Positions 35,705 through 46,626 are shown, numbered from the stretch's first letter. The stretch is DNA of 64,000 bases from Oceanobacter sp. 1_MG-2023 (GCF_030689025.1 NZ_JAUYWA010000004.1:124001-188000); one strand, 5' to 3'. The notes: generated from the sequence alone by a model not told the origin. Numbers and translations are program-made.

Positions 35705-37129
35705 ATGATGATGGCTAATACAACCGCAAGCACTGCGCCCAAGATACAACCGGATCCACGCTCACGCTGTGCCGGAGTGCTGCTGCACCCAACCTCGTTG
35801 CCATCCGGCAAACTGGATGAATCGGCCTGGTTGTTTCTCGACTGGATGCAGGCCGCTCATTTGACGGTGTGGCAAATGTTGCCCTTGATGGAACCTCTGG
35901 ACGGCCTGTCACCCTATCAGGGTGTCTCGGCCTTCGCCCTCAATCCTGCCCTGTTGCCGGATCATTGGCAAAACCAGATCGACCCTCAGGCGCTGGCGGC
36001 ATTTATCGCCAATCCACCACACTGGCTGCAACCTTACGCCCGTTTCACATTACTGAAACAGCTGCATGACGGCAGCGCCTGGAACCAGTGGCCCGATGTC
36101 TACAAATTCCGCGACCCACAGGCTCTGGCCGATCTGGATCAACACTATGCTGACGAACTGCACGCCATTGTCAGCCAACAGTTCGCCTTGATCCAGTGTT
36201 GGCAGCAGCTGAAACACGCAGCCAATACCCGCGGCATCCAACTGTTTGGGGATATGCCGATTTTTGTTGCCTACGACAGCGTCGATGTCTGGAGCAATCC
36301 GGACGAATTCAAGCTCGACGACAACCTTAACCCTACCGTTGTCACTGGTGTGCCACCGGATTATTTTTCTGCCACGGGCCAGCGTTGGGGCAACCCTCAT
36401 TACCACTGGCCTCATATGGAAGCCAACGGCTTTTATTGGTGGCGACAACGTATGGCCTGGAGTCTGGAGCTGTTTGACCTGGTGCGTATTGATCATTTCC
36501 GCGGTCTGGAAGCCAGCTGGGAAATTGCCGTCAGCGAGCCAACCGCCATGACAGGCAACTGGGTTAAAGCCCCCGGACACGCTCTGCTCTCGGCATTACA
36601 AGCCACCCATGACCCACTGCCAGTGATCGCCGAAGATCTCGGAATCATTACCCCGGAAGTGGTGGCGCTGAAAGAGGCCTTTGGTTTGCCCGGCATGTCG
36701 GTACTGCAATTCGGTTTTAATGGCTTGCCCGACAACCCTCACGCACTGACCGAACAGGTCGAAAATTCGGTGGTTTATACGGGTACCCACGATAACGAAA
36801 CCACCCTTGGCTGGTGGCAAGCCCTACAAGATGACGGCCAGAAACACTGGATTCTGTCACAGCTCGACCTCCATGTCGGTGAGATGCCCTGGCCGCTGAT
36901 CGATGCCGCGCTTCAATCACCTGCCTATATGGCCATTATGCCGCTACAGGACTTTCTCGGACTGGATAACCAGTCCAGAATGAACACTCCCGGCACCATC
37001 GTCGATAATTGGCACTGGCGTTATCAACCACAACAACTGACTGAGGCGCTGGCACAACGGATTGCCACCCTGGTCGATCGCTGTGAACGCTACCCTGCCG
37101 AGCAAGAGAAACAGAAACCTCATGACTGA
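35705..37129 (+). CDS. malQ: 4-alpha-glucanotransferase (amylomaltase)
   Basis: 474 residues; three consecutive ATG codons at 35705-35713 make the exact start uncertain. GH77 motifs: [18 protein letters not shown] (about 60-78), [16 protein letters not shown] (Asp nucleophile, about 260), [13 protein letters not shown] (Glu, about 310) and [13 protein letters not shown] (Asp, about 360). It transfers alpha-1,4-glucan segments and recycles short maltodextrins released from glycogen. Lies seven bases after the GH57 gene and overlaps glgB by eight bases. Confidence 0.94.
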   Translation: MMMANTTASTAPKIQPDPRSRCAGVLLHPTSLPSGKLDESAWLFLDWMQAAHLTVWQMLPLMEPLDGLSPYQGVSAFALNPALLPDHWQNQIDPQALAAFIANPPHWLQPYARFTLLKQLHDGSAWNQWPDVYKFRDPQALADLDQHYADELHAIVSQQFALIQCWQQLKHAANTRGIQLFGDMPIFVAYDSVDVWSNPDEFKLDDNLNPTVVTGVPPDYFSATGQRWGNPHYHWPHMEANGFYWWRQRMAWSLELFDLVRIDHFRGLEASWEIAVSEPTAMTGNWVKAPGHALLSALQATHDPLPVIAEDLGIITPEVVALKEAFGLPGMSVLQFGFNGLPDNPHALTEQVENSVVYTGTHDNETTLGWWQALQDDGQKHWILSQLDLHVGEMPWPLIDAALQSPAYMAIMPLQDFLGLDNQSRMNTPGTIVDNWHWRYQPQQLTEALAQRIATLVDRCERYPAEQEKQKPHD

Positions 37130-39320
37130 AACAACCGCCGTGTCACAACACCTGCAATGGCTGGAAAACGGCGAACATCCGGACCCTTTCCGTTTTCTGG
37201 GTTTGCATCAGGATGACCAGGGCTGGCTTGTCCGGGTCTGGTTGCCCGGTGCCCGTCAGGCCTGGCTGGAACAGCAACCACTGCAACCGCTGTCGGATAG
37301 CGGTTGTTTTGTTGCCCGTCTCAATAAGGCCCAATACCAGCAGCTACCAGAACATTACCGCGTTGCCTGGCAAGAAGACGACGCCATTCGCCATGAAATC
37401 ACTTCTCCCTGGTCTTTTTCCCGCCAAGCGGGAGACCTTGATCTGCATCTGTTTGCCGAAGGTCGCCACTGGCAAATCTATAATCTGTTAGGTGCTCACC
37501 CACGCTGTATTGATGGCATCGACGGCGTGTATTTTGCTGTTTGGGCACCCGCAGCCAAACGGGTCTCGGTGATTGGCAGCTTTAATAACTGGCATGGCCT
37601 GCGCCACCCGATGCGCCCTTGTGATGGTTCCGGCATCTGGGAACTGTTTATCCCCGGCCTGCACCCCGGTGATCTCTATAAATTTGAAATTCTCAGTGGC
37701 CATACCAATACCCTGCGCATCAAGACCGATCCTTACGCCCGGCAGATGGAACTGCGCCCGGAAACCGCTTCCGTCGTTTGTCGCAGTCAATATGCCTGGC
37801 AAGACAACCAATGGCTGACGCAGCGGGCTGCGGCCGACTGGCAACACCAGCCCATCAGTATTTATGAGCTGCACCTTGGTTCCTGGGCGCGGGATAATCA
37901 GGGCCACTTTCTCAATTACCGTGAACTGGCCCAGCGGCTGGTGGGCTATTTGCAACACACGGGCTTTACCCATGTTGAGCTACTGCCCATTGCCGAACAC
38001 CCTCTCGACCAGTCCTGGGGCTATCAGACCTCAGGGTATTACGCTCCGACCAGTCGCTTTGGTCATCCCGATGACCTGCGCTTTCTGATCGACCTGCTGC
38101 ACCAACACCAGATAGGTGTCTTCCTCGACTGGGTACCAGCCCACTTCCCACGGGATGACTTTGCTCTCGCCCGCTTCGATGGCACCGCGCTGTACGAACA
38201 CGCTGATCCGCGTCAGGGTGAGCATCTGGAATGGGGCACCTATATTTTTAACTACGGCCGTAACGAGGTACGTAATTTCCTCATTGCCAATGCCCTTTAC
38301 TGGTTGCAGGAGTTCCACCTCGATGGCCTGCGGGTTGATGCCGTGGCCTCCATGCTGTGCCTTGACTACGCCCGGGAAGAAGGCCAATGGTTACCCAATC
38401 GCTATGGCGGCAACGAAAATCTGGAAGCGATTGAATTCATCAAGACCCTCAACCACGAAGTACACGCCCAATGCCCCGGTGCCCTGATGATGGCAGAAGA
38501 GTCCACCTCCTGGCCGATGGTTTCGCGCCCGACCTGGATGGGTGGGCTGGGCTTCTCCATGAAGTGGAATATGGGCTGGATGAACGACACGCTGAGCTAT
38601 TTCAAACAAGATCCTATTTACCGCAGCCATCACCATAACCAGCTGACGTTTAGCCAGATGTACGCCTACACAGAAAACTTCGTCTTGCCGTTGTCCCACG
38701 ATGAAGTAGTGCATCTGAAAAATTCACTGGCAGGTAAAATGCCTGGGGATAACTGGCAGAAAATGGCCAACCTGCGGCTATTACTGGCCTGGCAATGGCT
38801 GAACCCCGGCAAAAAACTGCTGTTTATGGGGGGCGAACTGGGCCAGTGGACTGAATGGAACGAAGCCGTTTCCCTCGATTGGCATCTGCTCAACTACCCG
38901 GATCATCAAGGGATCCAGCAGCTGGTGTGTGACCTCAACCACCTGTACCGCCAGGCACCGGCGTTGCATCAGTACGAGTTTGAACAACAGGGATTCGAAT
39001 GGATCGACTGCAATGATTCCCAGCACTCACTGCTGAGTTTTATCCGCAAAGGCGACCACGAATGCATGGTCTGTCTGTTCAACTTTTTACCGCTACCACG
39101 CCAGCATTATCCGGTTGGCATGCCGCACGCCGGCAGCTGGCAAGAAACCCTGAATACCGATGCCGGACTGTACGGCGGCAGTAATGCCGGTAATCAGGGC
39201 ATCGTTTATACACAAGAGCAACCGCTTATGGGTCAACCCTGTTCCGCGCTGGTGACATTACCACCACTTGGCGCAGTGGTACTGACATACCAGGATTACA
39301 AGGGTCCTCATCCTTCATGA
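37122..39320 (+). CDS. glgB: 1,4-alpha-glucan branching enzyme
   Basis: 732 residues from the ATG at 37122, inside the malQ end. N-terminal GlgB domain, CBM48 (about 130-220; [20 protein letters not shown]), GH13 barrel with Asp nucleophile in [13 protein letters not shown], Glu in [10 protein letters not shown] and Asp in [10 protein letters not shown], and a C-terminal beta domain. It creates alpha-1,6 branches in glycogen. The stop overlaps the glgA start by four bases. Confidence 0.97.
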   Translation: MTETTAVSQHLQWLENGEHPDPFRFLGLHQDDQGWLVRVWLPGARQAWLEQQPLQPLSDSGCFVARLNKAQYQQLPEHYRVAWQEDDAIRHEITSPWSFSRQAGDLDLHLFAEGRHWQIYNLLGAHPRCIDGIDGVYFAVWAPAAKRVSVIGSFNNWHGLRHPMRPCDGSGIWELFIPGLHPGDLYKFEILSGHTNTLRIKTDPYARQMELRPETASVVCRSQYAWQDNQWLTQRAAADWQHQPISIYELHLGSWARDNQGHFLNYRELAQRLVGYLQHTGFTHVELLPIAEHPLDQSWGYQTSGYYAPTSRFGHPDDLRFLIDLLHQHQIGVFLDWVPAHFPRDDFALARFDGTALYEHADPRQGEHLEWGTYIFNYGRNEVRNFLIANALYWLQEFHLDGLRVDAVASMLCLDYAREEGQWLPNRYGGNENLEAIEFIKTLNHEVHAQCPGALMMAEESTSWPMVSRPTWMGGLGFSMKWNMGWMNDTLSYFKQDPIYRSHHHNQLTFSQMYAYTENFVLPLSHDEVVHLKNSLAGKMPGDNWQKMANLRLLLAWQWLNPGKKLLFMGGELGQWTEWNEAVSLDWHLLNYPDHQGIQQLVCDLNHLYRQAPALHQYEFEQQGFEWIDCNDSQHSLLSFIRKGDHECMVCLFNFLPLPRQHYPVGMPHAGSWQETLNTDAGLYGGSNAGNQGIVYTQEQPLMGQPCSALVTLPPLGAVVLTYQDYKGPHPS

Positions 39321-40783
39321 ATATATTGTTTGCCACCTCTGAAATTCATCCGGTGATCAAGACCGGCGGTCTGGCGGATGTATCGGGAGGTTTGCCGAAT
39401 GCTTACTCCCGTCTCGACAACCAGGTACGTGTTGTACTGCCGGGTTACCTCGCGGTATGGGAAAAGCTGACCCAGGTTCGCAAAATTGCCGCATTCCAGA
39501 TTCACACCAGTTTTTACAGTCACTCCGTGATCATCAAAGAGGCCTGCTGCAAAGGCATCGATGTTCCGCTATGGATTGTCGATATTCCTGAACTGTTCGA
39601 CCGTCCAGGGAATCCTTACCTGGCCGATGATGGCCGGGACTGGTGGGACAATGGCGAACGTTTCGGGGTGTTCTCCCGCATTGTTGCCGAGCTGGCCATG
39701 GACAAACACGGCATCGGCTGGCGCGCCGACCTGGTTCAGGCCAACGACTGGCAAACCGGCCTGGTACCGGCTTACCTCGCCGAAGAAAGCCAGCCTCCGG
39801 CCACTATTTTTACCATCCACAACATGGCTTATCAGGGCAATTTCCCCAACAGCCTGTTTAATTATCTCAACCTGCCCTGGCACTGGTGGAACGCCGAAGG
39901 TGGTATCGAATTCCATGGCCAGATGTCGATGCTCAAAGCCGGTATCGAGATGGCTGACTGGGTCACTACCGTCAGCCCCACCTACGCCCAGGAAATCACT
40001 CTGCCGGAATTTGCTTACGGGCTGGAAGGTGTGATGGCCCGCAAACAGCGCGAAGGCCGTTTGGTTGGCATTATTAACGGCATTGACGAGGATGTCTGGA
40101 ACCCTGAGACCGACCGTCTGATCAGCCGTACCTACAGCGCCAAAAAAGGCCGGGTAGCGGCCAAGGCCGATAACAAGAAGGCCTTGCTTAACCATTTTGG
40201 CTGGCATGAATCCGAAATCGATCTCAAGGTCCCGGTGATTGGAATGGTCGGCCGTCTGGTCTGGCAGAAAGGCGTGGATCTGGTACTGGATCTGATTCCA
40301 CAAATGCTTGAGCAGCACAATGCCATCTTTCTGGTACTGGGCAGCGGTGATCGCCAGCACCACGAAGCCCTGCAGCGACTGGCCATCAATTATCCGCGCC
40401 GGGTGCTGGTTTATCTGGGTTATTCAGAAGCACTGGCTCACCTGGTCGAAGCCGGGTCCGATATGTTCCTGATGCCCTCCCGTTTTGAGCCGTGTGGCCT
40501 CAACCAGATTTACAGCCTGATGTACGGTACTCCACCTATCGTGCACAGCACCGGCGGCCTCGCCGATACCGTGGTGAATGCCACCAAGGAACACCTCGAT
40601 GACGGCACTGCCACCGGTTTTGTTTTTTACGACCCCAGCCTGCATGCCCTGAAATCAACCCTACAGCATGCCCTGCACCTGTTTGGCAAAAAACGGACTT
40701 GGCAAAAGCTGCAAAAACAAGGCATGCAACAGCATTTTGGCTGGCAGAACAGCGCCCAACACTATCTGAACCTGATTCAGTAA
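39317..40783 (+). CDS. glgA: Glycogen synthase (ADP-glucose)
   Basis: 488 residues, a GT5 retaining glycosyltransferase. The N-terminal [13 protein letters not shown] binds ADP-glucose; the C-terminal half has [19 protein letters not shown] and [20 protein letters not shown] with the catalytic Glu. It extends alpha-1,4 chains from ADP-glucose made by GlgC. Translationally coupled to glgB (ATGA). Confidence 0.97.
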   Translation: MNILFATSEIHPVIKTGGLADVSGGLPNAYSRLDNQVRVVLPGYLAVWEKLTQVRKIAAFQIHTSFYSHSVIIKEACCKGIDVPLWIVDIPELFDRPGNPYLADDGRDWWDNGERFGVFSRIVAELAMDKHGIGWRADLVQANDWQTGLVPAYLAEESQPPATIFTIHNMAYQGNFPNSLFNYLNLPWHWWNAEGGIEFHGQMSMLKAGIEMADWVTTVSPTYAQEITLPEFAYGLEGVMARKQREGRLVGIINGIDEDVWNPETDRLISRTYSAKKGRVAAKADNKKALLNHFGWHESEIDLKVPVIGMVGRLVWQKGVDLVLDLIPQMLEQHNAIFLVLGSGDRQHHEALQRLAINYPRRVLVYLGYSEALAHLVEAGSDMFLMPSRFEPCGLNQIYSLMYGTPPIVHSTGGLADTVVNATKEHLDDGTATGFVFYDPSLHALKSTLQHALHLFGKKRTWQKLQKQGMQQHFGWQNSAQHYLNLIQ

Positions 40784-40803
40784 TTCAGCAGGAGAGCTTT
40801 ATT

Positions 40804-43389
40804 ATGTCGGCACACATTCCCGCGACAACCCCGAATGCCCTGTCTCCGCAAGAACAGCGCCAGTTAATAGAAGACTTGCTCAAGAAGGTCGGCATGAACG
40901 TGACCGACATCGAAGAAGACTTTGTTGACTACCTCTACAACACACTGGGGCGCAACCTGGCCTCGGAGCCGGATTACCACTACAAGGCGCTGGCCTACGC
41001 CGTGCGCGATCGCCTGATGAAACTGTGGAAGCAGACCTGGGCTGGCTACCATCAGGAAAAAAGCAAAAAAGCCTATTACCTGTCGATGGAGTTTTTGATC
41101 GGCCGCTCGTTAAGCAACAACATGCTCAACCTCGGCATTGAGAACAAGGTTGATCAGGCCCTGTACAAACTGGGCCTGTTGTTGGAACACGTTGAAGATG
41201 CCGAAGCCGATGCCGGTCTTGGTAACGGGGGCCTGGGCCGTCTGGCCGCCTGCTTCATGGACTCCTGTGCTACCTTGAGCCTGCCGGTGATGGGCTACGG
41301 CCTGCGTTATGAATACGGCATGTTCAAACAGCTGATCCAGAATGGCCATCAGATCGAAGCCCCTGACCATTGGCTCGGTTACGACAACTACCCCTGGGAG
41401 TTCCCGCGGCGGGAATATACCCGCGTGGTCCGCTTTGGTGGCGTCTCGCGCCCTTACCGCGACCACCAGACCAATCGCCTGGAAGTGCGCTGGGAAGATA
41501 CCGAAGAAGTACTGGCCGTGCCGTATGACGTCCCAATTCCGGGCTACAAGAATGGCATCGTCAACACCTTGCGCCTGTGGTCTGCCCAGGCCACCGAAAT
41601 CTTTGATTTTTCTGAATTCAACCGGGGGTCTTATTTCGAAGCCGTATCCTCCAAGGCCGAAGCAGAAAACATCACCATGGTGTTGTACCCCAATGACACC
41701 AGCGAAAACGGCAAGGAGCTGCGCCTGAAGCAGCAGTACTTCCTTGTCTCGGCATCACTGCAGGATGTGGTCAGCCAGTGGATCGAACAACACGGCCACA
41801 ATATGGACGATTTCGACGACCATAATGTTTTCCAGCTGAACGATACCCACCCCAGCCTGGCGGTCGCAGAGCTGATGCGTATTCTGCTCGATGATATGGA
41901 ATTCGACTGGGACAAGGCCTGGGCCATCACCAGCCGCTGTATGGCCTATACCAACCACACCTTGCTGCCAGAAGCCCTGGAACGCTGGCAGGTATCACTG
42001 TTCCAGAAACTGCTGCCGCGCCTGCTCGATATTATTTATGAAATCAACACCCGCTTCCTGAAGCAGGTAGCGATGAAATGGCCTGGTGACAACAACCGTT
42101 TACGGCAGATGTCCCTGATTGATGAACACGACAACGTGCGGATGGCCTACCTTGCCATTGTTGGCAGTTTTTCCGTCAATGGCGTAGCCGCCCTGCATTC
42201 CCAGTTATTAAAAGATGGACTGTTCAACGATTTCTACCAGCTCTGGCCAGAGAAATTCAACAACAAAACCAATGGCGTGACCCAACGGCGCTGGATTGCC
42301 AGCTCCAACCCCGGCTTGCGCCAACTGCTGGGAGAAACCATTGGCGACAACTGGATCACCCATCTCGACGAACTGGCCGCCATTGAGCAATATATTGACG
42401 ATCGGGCTTTCCGTCAGTCCTGGCGGGACGTCAAACGTGATAACAAAAAGCGTCTGGCACAGCTGGTACAACAGGATACCGGCGTGGTGTTCAACCCGGA
42501 TGCCATGTTCGATGTGCAGGTCAAGCGGATTCACGAGTACAAGCGCCAACTGCTCAACGTATTACATGTGATCCATCTGTATGCCCGTATCAAGCGCGGC
42601 GATACCCACAACTGGACCAATCGTTGTGTACTGATCGGAGGTAAAGCGGCACCGGGCTACTTTATGGCCAAGACCATTATCAAGCTGATCAACAACGTTG
42701 CCGAAATTATCAACAACGACCCGGAAATCGGCGACAAGCTGAAACTGGCCTTTATCCCCAACTACCGGGTATCGGTGATGGAAATCATCGCACCGGGCAC
42801 CGACCTGTCGGAACAGATTTCCACCGCAGGCAAGGAAGCATCGGGCACCGGCAATATGAAGTTCATGATGAACGGTGCTGTCACCATTGGTACTCTGGAT
42901 GGAGCCAATGTTGAGATTCTGGAGGCCGCCGGTGAAGACAACTTCTTCCTCTTTGGCTTGAAGACCAGCGAGGTTGCCGAACTGCGCCACCACTATCATC
43001 CACAGACCTATATCGATCAGGACCCTGATCTGCAAACTGTCTTCGAGTTGCTGGAATCCGGTCACTTCAATCACTTTGAGCCAGGGCTGTTCGACGACCT
43101 GATCAATGGCATGAAATCCGCCAATGACCCTTGGGTGACACTGGCCGACTTCCGCAGCTTTGTCGATGCCCAGCAACATGCCGCCAATGCCTTCCGTAAC
43201 GTCGAGCACTGGACCGACATGAGCATTATCAACGCGGCTCGCAGTGGCATGTTTTCCACTGATCGCACCATCAGTCAGTACAACGAGGAAATCTGGAAAC
43301 TGACACCGATTGGAGAACAACCAACAGCAACCACGGCTACATCAACAAGCAGCAAGAAGAAAAAGAAAAAAGAAGAGAAGCGGCGTTAA
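40804..43389 (+). CDS. glgP: Glycogen phosphorylase
   Basis: 861 residues from the ATG at 40804 with AGGAGAG upstream. GT35 family: SMEFLIGRSLSNNMLNLG (about 95), GNGGLGRLAACFMDS (about 140), VQVKRIHEYKRQLLN, and the pyridoxal-phosphate Lys in EASGTGNMKFMMNGA (about 690). It releases glucose 1-phosphate from glycogen. The last dozen residues form an unusual run rich in Lys (SSKKKKKKEEKRR), not part of the usual fold. Last gene of the operon. Confidence 0.97.
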   Translation: MSAHIPATTPNALSPQEQRQLIEDLLKKVGMNVTDIEEDFVDYLYNTLGRNLASEPDYHYKALAYAVRDRLMKLWKQTWAGYHQEKSKKAYYLSMEFLIGRSLSNNMLNLGIENKVDQALYKLGLLLEHVEDAEADAGLGNGGLGRLAACFMDSCATLSLPVMGYGLRYEYGMFKQLIQNGHQIEAPDHWLGYDNYPWEFPRREYTRVVRFGGVSRPYRDHQTNRLEVRWEDTEEVLAVPYDVPIPGYKNGIVNTLRLWSAQATEIFDFSEFNRGSYFEAVSSKAEAENITMVLYPNDTSENGKELRLKQQYFLVSASLQDVVSQWIEQHGHNMDDFDDHNVFQLNDTHPSLAVAELMRILLDDMEFDWDKAWAITSRCMAYTNHTLLPEALERWQVSLFQKLLPRLLDIIYEINTRFLKQVAMKWPGDNNRLRQMSLIDEHDNVRMAYLAIVGSFSVNGVAALHSQLLKDGLFNDFYQLWPEKFNNKTNGVTQRRWIASSNPGLRQLLGETIGDNWITHLDELAAIEQYIDDRAFRQSWRDVKRDNKKRLAQLVQQDTGVVFNPDAMFDVQVKRIHEYKRQLLNVLHVIHLYARIKRGDTHNWTNRCVLIGGKAAPGYFMAKTIIKLINNVAEIINNDPEIGDKLKLAFIPNYRVSVMEIIAPGTDLSEQISTAGKEASGTGNMKFMMNGAVTIGTLDGANVEILEAAGEDNFFLFGLKTSEVAELRHHYHPQTYIDQDPDLQTVFELLESGHFNHFEPGLFDDLINGMKSANDPWVTLADFRSFVDAQQHAANAFRNVEHWTDMSIINAARSGMFSTDRTISQYNEEIWKLTPIGEQPTATTATSTSSKKKKKKEEKRR

Positions 43390-43398
43390 GGCAGGAAA

Positions 43399-43461
43399 GC
43401 TGCCTGGGCAATCAGGCAGCCAGACGCTCGACCGGCGCATGAAACCATCATGCGCCGGTCG
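43399..43461. terminator. Hairpins between convergent glgP and the unknown gene
   Basis: GCTGCCTG-GGCAAT-CAGGCAGC (43399-43420) is followed by a perfect 14-bp stem (43429-43442 with 43448-43461, loop AACCA). Neither has a long T run; the second, symmetrical one probably acts for both directions. Confidence 0.65.
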
Positions 43462-43473
43462 ATCAAACAGACA

Positions 43474-44037
43474 TTACAGCGCGCCGTGTATCTCACGAAC
43501 TGCTGTATTGGTCATTGCCATTACATCGTCCAACGACACCAGCGGGTAGCGTTTGGGTTTGTAGCCTTTCAGCTCGGAGTACATGGTTTCCAGCTTGGCG
43601 GCAGGTTTCTGGCCTTTGAAATCGCTTTTTTCCAGCGCCAGTTCTTCCATCAATTCGTTCCATGGTACCCCCTGCACCATAGGAATCAGGACGAAGTTGA
43701 TACCATTGATATCGACCTGGGCCGGACTGGTCAGGTTCACAACAAACAAGACCGCTTTCATATCATCCGCAAAATCATCTTTGTAATAATCGACCAGGCC
43801 AGTGATCGATGACATTTTATCGAGTGCTCCCACCAACATATGGATCTTGTCATCCGCCAGAATAACGGCTTCCCGCATCAGTTCTTTAGGTGGCAAGGTA
43901 TGGCCTTTATCGTCGCCCACTTCTCCGGCCACAATCACCAGATCGCCACGATAGGCCTGCATACCGGATTCTTGGGTGGATTCCAGAAAGTTGGAATAGA
44001 ACAGACGCCCGGTTTCTTTATAGGTAGTAAGCAGCAT
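43474..44037 (-). CDS. Unrecognised cytoplasmic protein next to the glg and nif operons
   Basis: 187 residues from the ATG at 44037 (AGGAA upstream). I do not recognise the family. It has no signal peptide or membrane span and looks alpha/beta: GDLVIVAGEVGDDKG, MKAVLFVVNLTSPAQVDING and NFVLIPMVQGVPWNELMEEL alternate strands and helices, and a C-terminal Lys-rich helix ends EIHGAL. It stands alone between the end of glgP (convergent) and the nafY terminator. Confidence 0.65.
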   Translation of the reverse strand: MLLTTYKETGRLFYSNFLESTQESGMQAYRGDLVIVAGEVGDDKGHTLPPKELMREAVILADDKIHMLVGALDKMSSITGLVDYYKDDFADDMKAVLFVVNLTSPAQVDINGINFVLIPMVQGVPWNELMEELALEKSDFKGQKPAAKLETMYSELKGYKPKRYPLVSLDDVMAMTNTAVREIHGAL

Positions 44038-44276
44038 ATGGTAATTTCCTGTTAATAGTGATGAATGCCTGCTCTTTGCTTTCAAGAATCTTGCCGTCAA
44101 AATTCTCCAGCCATTAACAAAAAATCTTTTAATATCAAAATGTTACAAGGGACTAAAAACACACCAGAGCGATAATGTCGGATTTACAACACAACATTAC
44201 CGACGCTATCCGACAAAGCAGACACGAGATCTGTGCTGGGCTTGCCCCATCGGGCACAAGCAACAGTATCCGCAAA

Positions 44277-44306
44277 CAAAAAAACACCAGCGACCGGAAG
44301 TCGCTG
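44277..44306 (-). terminator. Terminator of the nifB-nafY operon
   Basis: CAGCGAC-CGGAA-GTCGCTG stem (44288-44306); on the minus strand it is followed by a GTG and seven T. It lies just after the nafY stop. Confidence 0.88.
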
Positions 44307-44328
44307 ATGTCCAGAGCAGGTGTACAAC

Positions 44329-45042
44329 TCAGGCTTCTTTGGCAAACCGCACCCGGTCTTCGGCAGCCACACCCAGAATCTTGGCCAACCAGGGTGGTGG
44401 TGAGTTTTCCATCACGCCTTGTAAGCGCGACAGGACTTCGCTGGCTTCACAGACGTCTTTTTGCTTGATCGGGTACACACCGGCACGAACCACCTTGGCC
44501 GCCGCCGGACCGCCAATGGATTGTACATAGGCGACCTGACAATCATTAATCAGGCGGGCACGGAACGCATTACGATCATCTGACAGATCAGCTTCCAGTG
44601 CCGAGCGAACATCAACCAGTTGGTACTTCTCGGCACTCAGTTCATACACCAGAAATCGCAAACAAGAACCAAAATGGCCATTCAGTAACTCCCCACTGTT
44701 GGAAGCCACCGCCACACGAATGGAATTGGGCAGAGCCTCCGCATCGGCGACTGCTTGTGGCAGATCTTCTGCTTCGCTTTCACCCCAGAGAATCCGCACA
44801 GCTTCCTTGATGGCGGGTAAGCCAAGGCTGATGTCTTCACCATCTTCTTCACCGTCGGCACTGCCGAAGCCGGTTTTCAAATCCGTAACCGTAATGGTCG
44901 CCAGGGATTCTTCCGATAACTCACCCTCGATCCGGCGAGTCAGAATATCCAGTAATTGACCCACACTGGTATCCGGCAAAATACGGGCAGCCATGGCTAT
45001 TCGAAGCGCCGCTTCACGGCTGATAGGCGGTAGTTCACTCAT
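44329..45042 (-). CDS. nafY: NafY-type FeMo-cofactor-binding protein
   Basis: 237 residues from the ATG at 45042 (GGAG upstream), close to A. vinelandii NafY. N-terminal helical domain (about 8-60; ALRIAMAARILPDTSVGQLL), acidic linker (GSADGEEDGEDIS), then the cofactor domain with VAVASNSGELLNGHFGSC, whose His is the FeMo-co ligand in NafY, and SIGGPAAAKVVRAGVYPI. It is a paralogue of nifY in this window but keeps the HFG motif that NifY has lost. Last gene of the nifB operon, whereas in Azotobacter nafY goes with rnf. Confidence 0.9.
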   Translation of the reverse strand: MSELPPISREAALRIAMAARILPDTSVGQLLDILTRRIEGELSEESLATITVTDLKTGFGSADGEEDGEDISLGLPAIKEAVRILWGESEAEDLPQAVADAEALPNSIRVAVASNSGELLNGHFGSCLRFLVYELSAEKYQLVDVRSALEADLSDDRNAFRARLINDCQVAYVQSIGGPAAAKVVRAGVYPIKQKDVCEASEVLSRLQGVMENSPPPWLAKILGVAAEDRVRFAKEA

Positions 45043-45143
45043 CGCTAATCTCCATCTCATTATTGGGCACCTTTCCTCGCTGGCCACCAGGGCAGTCTGA
45101 GCAGGTGTCTTGCCAGGTCTGCGGTTGTCAGACCCGGTTCCGA

Positions 45144-45413
45144 TTACATCAATTGAGTCAGGCCACCCTGGGCTTTGGCTTGCCATTCCGCTGCCGTAAA
45201 GGCTTCCACGGTCAGGGCGTGTAATTCACCACTGGCCAATGGCTCACTGAAAGCGGCCAGGATACGTTGCTGCCGCTGCACCGGTCGCAATCCCTCAAAG
45301 ACATTACTGATAACCCGGGCGGTAAAATTGCAGTCGGCACCATGGATCTCGATCTTGGCTGCCGAGTCGTCCAGTGCTTGCTGGATACGCTGATGCACTT
45401 CGCTGGTTTCCAT
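45144..45413 (-). CDS. BolA/IbaG-family protein
   Basis: 89 residues with the BolA fold: IEIHGADCNFTARVISNVFE, the QRQQRILAAF helix and LASGELHALTVEAFTAAEW. BolA-type proteins pair with CGFS monothiol glutaredoxins to carry 2Fe-2S clusters, and such a glutaredoxin is encoded 12 bases upstream. The pair inside a nif operon points to Fe-S delivery for nitrogenase maturation. Confidence 0.85.
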   Translation of the reverse strand: METSEVHQRIQQALDDSAAKIEIHGADCNFTARVISNVFEGLRPVQRQQRILAAFSEPLASGELHALTVEAFTAAEWQAKAQGGLTQLM

Positions 45414-45425
45414 AACGTCGTCCTG

Positions 45426-45758
45426 TTATTCAGCGCTGGCAGTGGCTTCTTGCAGCAGTGTTTTCAGCGAGCCATCCGCCGCCATGCTGCAGACAATATC
45501 ACTGCCACCGACCAGTTCTCCGTTCACGAACAACTGCGGAAAGGTTGGCCAATTGGAAACCATTGGCAAACGTTCCCGGATTGATGGAGCTTGCAGAATA
45601 TTGACGTAGGAAAAATCAACACCGGTTACCTGCAGTGACTTGATTGCTGCGGCAGAAAAACCGCACTCCGGTGCTTCCGGGGTGCCTTTCATATAAATCA
45701 GAACCGGATTGCTGCTGATTTGCTTATTGATGGTCTGGATAATATCGGTCGTGCTCAT
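45426..45758 (-). CDS. Monothiol CGFS glutaredoxin
   Basis: 110 residues from the ATG at 45758 (GAGGA upstream). The active site APECGFSAAAIK (Cys about 32) and the WPTFPQLFVNGELVGGSDI glutathione-binding segment define a Grx4/Grx5-type monothiol glutaredoxin that carries a 2Fe-2S cluster bridged by glutathione. Corresponds to the nif-specific Grx5 of Azotobacter by position after the rhodanese gene. Confidence 0.93.
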   Translation of the reverse strand: MSTTDIIQTINKQISSNPVLIYMKGTPEAPECGFSAAAIKSLQVTGVDFSYVNILQAPSIRERLPMVSNWPTFPQLFVNGELVGGSDIVCSMAADGSLKTLLQEATASAE

Positions 45759-45768
45759 GGTGTTTTCC

Positions 45769-46560
45769 TCAGGCGACAAAGCGATGAACCGGATGGGTAT
45801 CCGGCAGAATGTGATGTTGCAACAAGCGTAAGGTGCTGGCTCTGGCAGCGACGTCAAGCACCGAGAAATCATCTTTCGTGGTTGGGGAGGCGTCGGCACC
45901 GGCTTCCAGCAGTTGTGCCACCAGCGCGTCATGACCAATGGATGCGGCATAGATCAGTGCCGTCGCACCATGATCATTTTGCTGATCCATATCGATATCG
46001 TTATCGAGCAGTAATTGCACGATACGGCTGTTTTCACTGAGACAGGCCATCCAGAGGGCGTTATTGCCATCCTTGTTGACCAGATCAATCCCTGCCCCTG
46101 CCATCACCAACTCACGGGCAATATCCAGATTGCCATCACGGCAGGCCTGCATCAGGGCGGTGTCCTGATTGTCACCCCGCTGATCCAGGTTGTAAGGATC
46201 AAAGCCGTGCTCAACCAGCCAGCCACGCAGCGGATGACTCAAGGCATCCAGCGGACGGCTGATACTCGGGTACCAGGCTTCGTAACCGCCATCCAGGCTA
46301 TAACAGCTGGTAAAGCCAAAATCACTGAACAACTGGGCCATATCCTGACTGGCATGGCCGTGATAGCAGTAGATCAACACCGGGACCGAACGCGCGGTAT
46401 GTCGCAGCAAGGCGCGCAGATTGGTGTCGTTCAGATGCAATGCCGCGGGATGATGCCCGGACAGATAAGAACGGAAATCACGCATATCAAGCAGCAACAT
46501 AGGGCTGTCATACAGCATGGCTTCTGCTTCAGTTACAGACAGGGTTTGCCATTGGGTCAT
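45769..46560 (-). CDS. Rhodanese-ankyrin fusion (RhdN-like)
   Basis: 263 residues. N-terminal rhodanese domain (about 1-110) with MLLLDMRDFRSYLSGHHPAA and active-site loop IYCYHGHASQ (Cys about 75), then four ankyrin repeats (about 120-250; DTALMQACRDGNLDIARELV, NNALWMACLSENSRIVQLLL, ATALIYAASIGHDALVAQLL). Rhodaneses move sulfane sulfur and may supply sulfur for Fe-S or Fe-Mo-S assembly. The same fusion lies between nifQ and grx5 in Azotobacter. Confidence 0.9.
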   Translation of the reverse strand: MTQWQTLSVTEAEAMLYDSPMLLLDMRDFRSYLSGHHPAALHLNDTNLRALLRHTARSVPVLIYCYHGHASQDMAQLFSDFGFTSCYSLDGGYEAWYPSISRPLDALSHPLRGWLVEHGFDPYNLDQRGDNQDTALMQACRDGNLDIARELVMAGAGIDLVNKDGNNALWMACLSENSRIVQLLLDNDIDMDQQNDHGATALIYAASIGHDALVAQLLEAGADASPTTKDDFSVLDVAARASTLRLLQHHILPDTHPVHRFVA

Positions 46561-46626
46561 GGTGAGATCCTCTTCCAGAAAAGTGGGTTGTTAACGGGTC
46601 ATTTGCAGTACTTGCAGCACTTGCAA

